DNA from: Nitrososphaerota archaeon
GTDB lineage: Archaea; Thermoproteota; Bathyarchaeia; Bathyarchaeales; Bathycorpusculaceae
Length of the DNA: 10,158 bases
Reading direction: 5' to 3'
NCBI GenBank assembly: GCA_031283385.1
Contig: JAITBW010000033.1
Location: forward strand, 1 to 10,158
Made by a program: the position numbers and the translations under genes
Notes under the pieces: generated by a model
Database searches by the model: none
What the model was told of the DNA's origin: nothing
The model's input: the letters and a program-made list of their open reading frames with translations, nothing else
Shown here: one piece after another, positions 5,923 to 10,158 of the stretch
How the letters are laid out: every line of letters begins with the position of its first letter
Numbering within the stretch: the first letter of the stretch is position 1

Positions 5923-6993
5923 TTAACAAATTCTTGGCACAGGATCACCTATAGGTCGAGCAATTATACGTTTTCCGCCTACAATTGTTTGCATAGCCAC
6001 GCCTTTAAAAGCGTCTGTGACTTCGCCTATAATTTGTGCGTTTTTACCCTCCCCTGTTTGTGTTAAAAAGGTTAGGGCTTCTTCAGCTTTTTGAGGCACA
6101 ACACCAAACAACATTTTACCCTCATTTCCAATCTCTAACGGATCTAAACCAAGCATTTCACAGGCTACTGCAACATCTTTTCGTATGGGAATTTTATCCT
6201 CCTGAAGCAGTATACCTATCTGGGATTTTTCTGAAAACTCATTTAAAACGTCAGCTAAACCGCCACGCGTTGGATCCTTCATTGTTACAACTCCGCCAAT
6301 TTCACACATAACGCGCTGTATAACTTTGTTTAAAGGCTTAACATCAGATACTATGTTACTTCCAAAATTCAAACCTCTCTGGGCAGAAAGAACCGCCAAT
6401 CCATGATCACCAATAGTTCCAGATAGAATTATTTTATCACCAACAGCAAGATTTGAGTCAAGAGTCCATCTTGCAGAAAAATTTGGTCTATACTGTTTCA
6501 CAATTTGTAGATTATTTTCAAGTGCAGCTGAACGTTTACCTATACCTGAAACATTCATAACACAACCAGCTAAATTGCCTTTTTCCACAACTTTGGTATC
6601 ACCCGTAACTATACTCACACCAGCCTCAATGAGCGTTTGACGCATACTATCCAAAATGTGATCTAAATCATCTAGGGGTAAGCCTTCTTCTAAGATAAGT
6701 CCTAATGCTAAAGCATATGGTTCAGCACCTAAGGCAGAGATGTCATTAACGGTGCCAGAGACAGATAAACGTCCAATATCACCACCAGGAAAAAATATTG
6801 GCTTAACAGCATGAGAGTCACTTTTAAAAACTATATCACCGACAACTGCAGCATCATCCATAGCCTCCAAAGGCACCTCAGCAGATAAAGCTAAATCACC
6901 AAAACTTTTGACAACATGCTCTTTGACAAAATTGTGCATAACCAGTCCACCTGCCCCATGCAACATTGTAACTTTTTCTTTTTCAACAGCCAT
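5923..6993 (-). CDS. hypE: Carbamoyl dehydratase HypE ([NiFe]-hydrogenase maturation)
   Basis: HypE takes the carbamoyl group that HypF places on its C-terminal cysteine and dehydrates it with ATP to a thiocyanate, the source of the cyano ligands of the hydrogenase iron. The 356 residues belong to the AIR-synthase (PurM)-like fold: HGAGG (12-16), MDDAAVV (45-51), NDISALGA (83-90), GDTKVVEKG (131-139), GTIGDHGLA (192-200) and DPTRGGLADV (240-249). The C-terminus PRIC ends in the essential cysteine, C356. Between about residues 153 and 183 the segment is longer than in bacterial HypE as I recall it, by roughly 15-20 residues. The ATG at 6993 has only a weak AAGAAG upstream. It is convergent with rpiA. 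Confidence 0.96.
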   Translation of the reverse strand: MAVEKEKVTMLHGAGGLVMHNFVKEHVVKSFGDLALSAEVPLEAMDDAAVVGDIVFKSDSHAVKPIFFPGGDIGRLSVSGTVNDISALGAEPYALALGLILEEGLPLDDLDHILDSMRQTLIEAGVSIVTGDTKVVEKGNLAGCVMNVSGIGKRSAALENNLQIVKQYRPNFSARWTLDSNLAVGDKIILSGTIGDHGLAVLSAQRGLNFGSNIVSDVKPLNKVIQRVMCEIGGVVTMKDPTRGGLADVLNEFSEKSQIGILLQEDKIPIRKDVAVACEMLGLDPLEIGNEGKMLFGVVPQKAEEALTFLTQTGEGKNAQIIGEVTDAFKGVAMQTIVGGKRIIARPIGDPVPRIC

Positions 6994-7035
6994 TAAAATT
7001 CGCTTCTTTACGTGTTACAGAATAACCTGTGCTTG

Positions 7036-7050
7036 ATAAAAATAAACTAA
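7036..7050 (-). promoter_or_regulatory. Possible promoter of hypE
   Basis: On the minus strand TTTATTTTTA (7046-7037) lies about 45 nt before the hypE ATG, which would give a leader of about 20-25 nt. The rest of the 6994-7182 gap is AT-rich and shows no gene. A TTTAAAT at 7124-7130 could serve the tRNA on the plus strand, but its spacing to the mature 5' end (about 55 nt) is long. Confidence 0.3.
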
Positions 7051-7182
7051 TCGCAAAAATTAACCATATACACATAGACCATAAACGAAAATACAGTGCT
7101 TATCACAGAAGTACAACTTAAAGTTTAAATCACTGAATACAAACTAACATGACATCCATAATTAGAAATGGATACCAAGAGT

Positions 7183-7290
7183 GCCGGGGTAGCCTAGCTT
7201 GGCTAGGGCGCCAGACTCATAATCTGGAGACAAAAGGGGCTAAACGCTCTTTGCCAGAAGTCGCGGGCTCGAATCCCGTCCCCGGCACCA
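7183..7290 (+). tRNA. tRNA-Met (CAU), elongator type, with a variable-region intron
   Basis: Acceptor stem GCCGGGG (7183-7189) pairs with CCCCGGC (7280-7286), followed by discriminator A and an encoded CCA (7288-7290). The D arm is GCCT/GGGC with a 10-nt loop containing GG. The anticodon stem CCAGA/TCTGG (7211-7215/7223-7227) closes a 7-nt loop CTCATAA with anticodon CAT at 7218-7220. The T stem GCGGG/CCCGT encloses CTCGAAT. Between the anticodon and T stems there are 35 nt instead of 5. Removing a predicted 30-nt intron leaves variable loop AGGTC and a 78-nt mature tRNA including CCA. CAU could in principle also be initiator or tRNA-Ile2; the overall sequence looks like archaeal elongator Met. 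Not distinguished experimentally. Confidence 0.93.
7230..7259 (+). other. Non-canonical archaeal tRNA intron (bulge-helix-bulge) at 45/46
   Basis: A 3-4-3 bulge-helix-bulge can be drawn: CTGG (7224-7227) pairs with CCAG (7254-7257); the 5' bulge is AGA (7228-7230) and the 3' bulge is AAG (7258-7260). Beyond the 5' bulge CAAA (7231-7234) pairs with TTTG (7250-7253), with further G-C/G-U pairs inside. Archaeal splicing endonuclease cuts after the second bulge base, giving AG^A and AA^G. The excised piece is therefore 7230-7259, and the ligated variable loop is a normal 5-nt AGGTC. The exon-side outer helix is weak, as is common for introns outside the 37/38 site. Confidence 0.8.
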
Positions 7291-7436
7291 ATCAACTCTG
7301 TACGACATTCAAGTTTTTAAATACCAAAAAATAAGGTTGTAATAATGCTCTTGTAGCAAATTTTAGTTGTTGGTATATAAAAGAGGGTGCATAATTTTTT
7401 TCAGAGTTTAAATGTCTGTCGTAAGAGGTTAACAAT
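7291..7436 (+). other. Intergenic leader between tRNA-Met and the acyl-CoA ligase
   Basis: No gene is seen. A T5 run at 7312-7316, about 22 nt after the tRNA CCA, is a plausible tRNA terminator. The second half carries the promoter and ribosome-binding site of the ligase. Confidence 0.5.
7374..7382 (+). promoter_or_regulatory. TATA box of the acyl-CoA ligase gene
   Basis: TATATAAAA at 7374-7382 is a near-ideal archaeal TATA box. A start near 7402-7406 would give a leader of about 30-35 nt that carries AGAGGTT (7424-7430), a Shine-Dalgarno about 7 nt before the TTG start at 7437. Confidence 0.6.
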
Positions 7437-8990
7437 TTGGGTGCTTCACATAGGTTGCTTCAAGTAATTTTGAGTAAGACAGCAGAGAGTTTTCCAGAAA
7501 AAGTAGCCATTCGGCAGGATAATCAAACAATCACTTATGGCGAGTTAGATAAACTCTCTAGCAGATTTGCGAGTGTACTTATTGATTTAGGTGTTAATAA
7601 AGGGGATATTGTAGCGATTTTTTTGGGTAATCGCCCTCAGTTTGTGATTGCTTATTTTGGAGTGCTTAAGGCGGGGGCAGTTGTTACAGTTGTTAGTCCT
7701 TTGCATAAAGAGTTGGAAGTTGAGAGGCAACTTTGTGATTCTGGTGCACAATCTATTGTTGTTTTTGAATCTCTGTATCATATTATTGAAAGAGTTATGG
7801 ATAAGACTTTGTTAAAAAATGTTATAGTTACAGGTGGTGGTGTAGGAGAGGGTTATTTTAAAGCGTCAGATGTTGGTATGGGTTCGAACGTGTTTGATTT
7901 CTGGGATTTAATTGAGAAATCAGTTGTTGACTCTCGGAATTTTAGGTTTGTGTCTGAGTCGGATTTGGCTGTGCTTCAGTATACAAGTGGTACTTCTGGT
8001 GTTCCGAAGGGTGTAATGTTAAGTCATGTTAATCTTGTTTCGAATGTGTCGTTTTTTACTTCATGGATAAAAGGTGTGGTTGATGATGTTTTTTTGTCTG
8101 TGTTGCCGTTTTTTCATGTGTATGGCATGACTACTAGTATGTTAGTGCCTATTAGTTTAGGTGCAGAGTTAGTGTTGTTGTCTAGGTTTGATCCTGTTGA
8201 GTGTTTGCGGGTTATAGAGCATTGTAGGGTGTCGGTTTTTTGTGGTTCGCCGTTCATGTTTAATGGGTTATTTAGGGTAGAGTTTGAGGGTTATGATTTA
8301 TCATCTATTCGCGTGTGTATTTCTGGTGCTTCTCATTTGTCAGTTGATGTGCAGGAGAGGTTTATGCGTGCGGGGGTTTTTCTTGTGGAGGGTTATGGTT
8401 TAACTGAGGCATCGCCGGTTACGCATTGTACGCCTATAGATAGATCAATTGGTTCAGTTAAGAGGGGTTCTGTTGGTTTGGCTTTATCAGGCACGGAAGC
8501 GCGAGTTGTTGATGTAGAAACAGGTTGTAGCGTATTAGGTGTTGGTAAGAGTGGGGAGTTGTGTGTTAGGGGTTTGCAGGTTATGCTGGGTTATTGGCGG
8601 GATCCTGTAGAGTCTGCGCGGGTTCTTAGAGATGGGTGGTTGTTTACGGGAGATATTGCGTATATGGATTCTGATGGTTATCTATACATTGTGGGTCGTA
8701 AGAAGGATCTTATAAAGTGTAAAGATGTTAGTATTTGTCCTAGAGAGCTTGAGGATATTTTGTATGAGCATTCAGCTGTGAAAAGTTGTGTAGTAGTTGG
8801 TAAATCTGATAAGATACAGGGTGAGGTTCCTAAGGCATTTGTTGTGCTTAAGGACAGCGTTAAAGTGTCAAGTGGTGAGTTAATAGAGTTTGTTAATTGT
8901 AAAGTGGCAAGTTATAAGGCGTTAGTTGAGGTGGAGCTCTGTAATGAGTTACCACACAACTTAGGGGATAAGGTTCTAGGCGTGTTTTAA
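7437..8990 (+). CDS. AMP-dependent acyl-CoA synthetase/ligase family protein
   Basis: ANL-superfamily adenylating enzyme, expected to activate a carboxylic acid with ATP and pass it to CoA; the substrate cannot be read from the sequence. It has 517 residues. Motifs in order: P-loop YTSGTSGVPKGVML (182-195), LPFFHVYG (223-230), VEGYGLTEASP (317-327), GWLFTGD (400-406), DGYLYIVGRKKDLIK (413-427). The C-terminal lid keeps the A10 lysine (K512 in PHNLGDKVL). Two usually conserved glycines are Asp: D430 in the hinge-following motif (KCKDVSICP, normally KxKGxxVxP) and D511 just before K512. The protein ends 5 residues after K512 and has 13 cysteines. The start is TTG 7437, supported by AGAGGTT and the absence of an early ATG. 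The coding strand is strikingly G/T-rich compared with rpiA or hypF. Confidence 0.9.
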   Translation: MGASHRLLQVILSKTAESFPEKVAIRQDNQTITYGELDKLSSRFASVLIDLGVNKGDIVAIFLGNRPQFVIAYFGVLKAGAVVTVVSPLHKELEVERQLCDSGAQSIVVFESLYHIIERVMDKTLLKNVIVTGGGVGEGYFKASDVGMGSNVFDFWDLIEKSVVDSRNFRFVSESDLAVLQYTSGTSGVPKGVMLSHVNLVSNVSFFTSWIKGVVDDVFLSVLPFFHVYGMTTSMLVPISLGAELVLLSRFDPVECLRVIEHCRVSVFCGSPFMFNGLFRVEFEGYDLSSIRVCISGASHLSVDVQERFMRAGVFLVEGYGLTEASPVTHCTPIDRSIGSVKRGSVGLALSGTEARVVDVETGCSVLGVGKSGELCVRGLQVMLGYWRDPVESARVLRDGWLFTGDIAYMDSDGYLYIVGRKKDLIKCKDVSICPRELEDILYEHSAVKSCVVVGKSDKIQGEVPKAFVVLKDSVKVSSGELIEFVNCKVASYKALVEVELCNELPHNLGDKVLGVF

Positions 8991-9009
8991 GTGAAGAGAA
9001 AGTTTGAAA

Positions 9010-9018
9010 TATATAAAA
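9010..9018 (+). promoter_or_regulatory. TATA box of hypF
   Basis: TATATAAAA at 9010-9018, just after the ligase stop codon. Standard spacing puts the transcription start near 9036-9042, which is downstream of the in-frame ATG at 9032 and just before the in-frame TTG at 9044. This implies a leaderless or near-leaderless hypF mRNA starting translation at TTG, unless readthrough from the ligase supplies a longer message. Confidence 0.5.
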
Positions 9019-9031
9019 CGCAGTGTCTTTT

Positions 9032-10158
9032 ATGTGTGTTATCTTGCGTGTTAGGCTAGAAATTATAGGGATAGTCCAAGGTGTAGGTTTTCGATCATTT
9101 ATTTACCGTTTAGCAGTGAAAAATTGTCTAGCCGGTTATGTGTGCAACTTGGGTGCTACAGGTGTTGAAGTATTTCTAGAGGGCAACGAGGTAAATATTG
9201 AGCAGTTTATACATGATTTATCCACTACTAATGAAAAACCTGCTCTGCTACAAATCGATAAAATTGCTAAAAATATTGTTGAGGGCAAAGATGAGTATAC
9301 ATCATTTAGCATAGGTAAAAGTTTACAGACCACAGAGTTTTCAGGCTCAATGCTTCCTCCAGATATAAGCATATGCAACAAGTGCTTAAAAGAACTCCAA
9401 AACGTCAAAGATAACAGGTTTAACTACTTTTTTATAACATGCACTGAATGCGGACCACGCTTTTCCATACTTGAACACTGGCCATATGACCGAGAAAATA
9501 CCACTATGAAAGAGTTTCCTATGTGTAACTTTTGCCAAAAAGAATACACTAACCCGCTAAATAGACGCTTCCACGCCCAAACAACAGCCTGCCCAAACTG
9601 CGGTCCACAAGTTTATCTTACAACAAACACGGGAAAACCAGTGAAAACCCTGAGTCCCGTGCAGGAAGCGGGAAAGCTTATCTCAAAAGGCAGTCTTGTT
9701 GCTGTCAAAGGCTACGGAGGCTTTCATATTGCATGCTCAACCATTCGTGATGAGCCTCTATTGAGACTTCGGGAAGCTAAATATAGAAAAGAAAAACCAT
9801 TTGCCATAATGGCGCGAGACGTTAAAGCTGTAGAACAAATCGCAAATGTTAGCTTAAAAGAGCGAGAACTTTTAACGTCTCCTAGTCGTCCAATTGTGCT
9901 TTTAAACAAAAAGGTAGACCATAATAATCTTTCAGCCTTAATTTCGCCAAATCTACACAATATAGGAGTAATGTTACCTTACACAGGCCTACATTACATG
10001 CTATTTGACAATGTTAACGTTGATACATTTGTAATGACTAGCGCAAATTCTTCAAATCAGCCTATAATAAATGACGACAAAGAAGCCCTACAAATTCTCG
10101 GAGACACCGTAGACTATTTCTTGTGTCACAATCGCAAAATTGCCCACCGCTGCGATGA
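9032..10158 (+). CDS. hypF: Carbamoyltransferase HypF (partial, C-terminus beyond right edge)
   Basis: HypF uses carbamoyl phosphate and ATP to carbamoylate the C-terminal cysteine of HypE, the first step in making the cyano ligands of [NiFe]-hydrogenase. The open frame runs 375 codons to the window edge. An acylphosphatase domain (about 6-95) has IVQGVGFR with R21 and the catalytic-type N39. The double zinc finger is complete: C115xxC118, C137xxC140, C165xxC168, C187xxC190 with spacings of 18, 24 and 18, as in characterised HypF. A YrdC-like domain starts at about 208 (SLVAVKGYGGFHIACSTI, KPFAIMARD, SRPIVLL, VMTSANSSNQPI) and continues to the edge at HRCD. The Kae1-like domain lies outside. 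The start is ATG 9032 or, by promoter spacing and family length, TTG 9044; neither has a Shine-Dalgarno. Confidence 0.96.
   Translation, partial: MCVILRVRLEIIGIVQGVGFRSFIYRLAVKNCLAGYVCNLGATGVEVFLEGNEVNIEQFIHDLSTTNEKPALLQIDKIAKNIVEGKDEYTSFSIGKSLQTTEFSGSMLPPDISICNKCLKELQNVKDNRFNYFFITCTECGPRFSILEHWPYDRENTTMKEFPMCNFCQKEYTNPLNRRFHAQTTACPNCGPQVYLTTNTGKPVKTLSPVQEAGKLISKGSLVAVKGYGGFHIACSTIRDEPLLRLREAKYRKEKPFAIMARDVKAVEQIANVSLKERELLTSPSRPIVLLNKKVDHNNLSALISPNLHNIGVMLPYTGLHYMLFDNVNVDTFVMTSANSSNQPIINDDKEALQILGDTVDYFLCHNRKIAHRCD

Noticed and set aside
7228..7262. A long class II variable arm as in tRNA-Leu or tRNA-Ser
   Set aside because: The anticodon CAT does not fit either amino acid, 35 nt is too long for archaeal arms, and a bulge-helix-bulge intron gives an ordinary 5-nt loop.
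7149..7334. A 61-residue plus-strand open frame across the tRNA
   Set aside because: It runs through the tRNA-Met gene and has no Shine-Dalgarno or family resemblance; the structured RNA explains the sequence.
9136..9960. Minus-strand open frames within the hypF region
   Set aside because: The plus strand carries an intact HypF with complete zinc-finger spacing; the antisense frames show no motifs.

Overview
This window is an archaeal chromosome segment. The evidence is a set of archaeal/eukaryotic-type ribosomal proteins (S4e, and the archaeal forms of L14, L22, L24, S3 and S17), the RNase P protein Rpp29/Rnp1 inside the ribosomal operon, archaeal TATA boxes, and a tRNA with an archaeal bulge-helix-bulge intron. 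The base composition is AT-rich, and TTG starts are used several times. The non-canonical tRNA intron, together with [NiFe]-hydrogenase maturation genes and an acyl-CoA ligase, would suit a TACK-group archaeon such as a Bathyarchaeia-like lineage. That placement is inference, not a demonstrated assignment.

Layout. (1) Positions 1-4041, minus strand: a compact ribosomal operon read from right to left, L22 - S3 - L29 - Rnp1 - S17 - L14 - L24 - S4e. It has TAATG overlaps or very short gaps and a clear Shine-Dalgarno motif before most genes. S4e runs off the left edge. (2) Positions 4042-4404: a divergent control region with a TATA box on each strand and two short perfect inverted repeats. (3) Positions 4405-5890, plus strand: an unrecognised one-pass membrane protein with coiled-coil character, overlapping ribose-5-phosphate isomerase A (rpiA) by 11 nt. 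(4) Positions 5923-6993, minus strand: hypE, convergent with rpiA. (5) Positions 7183-7290, plus strand: an elongator-type tRNA-Met(CAU) with a 30-nt intron in the variable region and an encoded CCA. (6) Positions 7437-8990, plus strand: an AMP-dependent acyl-CoA synthetase/ligase family protein. (7) From about 9032 or 9044 to the right edge, plus strand: hypF, cut off by the window.

How the genes relate. The left half is translation machinery; Rnp1 would take part in 5' processing of tRNAs such as the one at 7183. HypF makes the thiocarboxamide that HypE dehydrates to the cyano ligand of [NiFe]-hydrogenase, so the organism very likely makes such a hydrogenase, although no hydrogenase structural gene lies here. 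The acyl-CoA ligase sits between hypE and hypF but has its own promoter and no obvious role in hydrogenase maturation.

I found no clearly new multi-gene system. The points most worth a second look are the tRNA-Met intron, whose 3' end copies one strand of the anticodon stem; two Gly-to-Asp changes in C-terminal motifs of the acyl-CoA ligase; long repeat-built charged tails on three ribosomal proteins of one operon; and the membrane coiled-coil protein coupled to rpiA.
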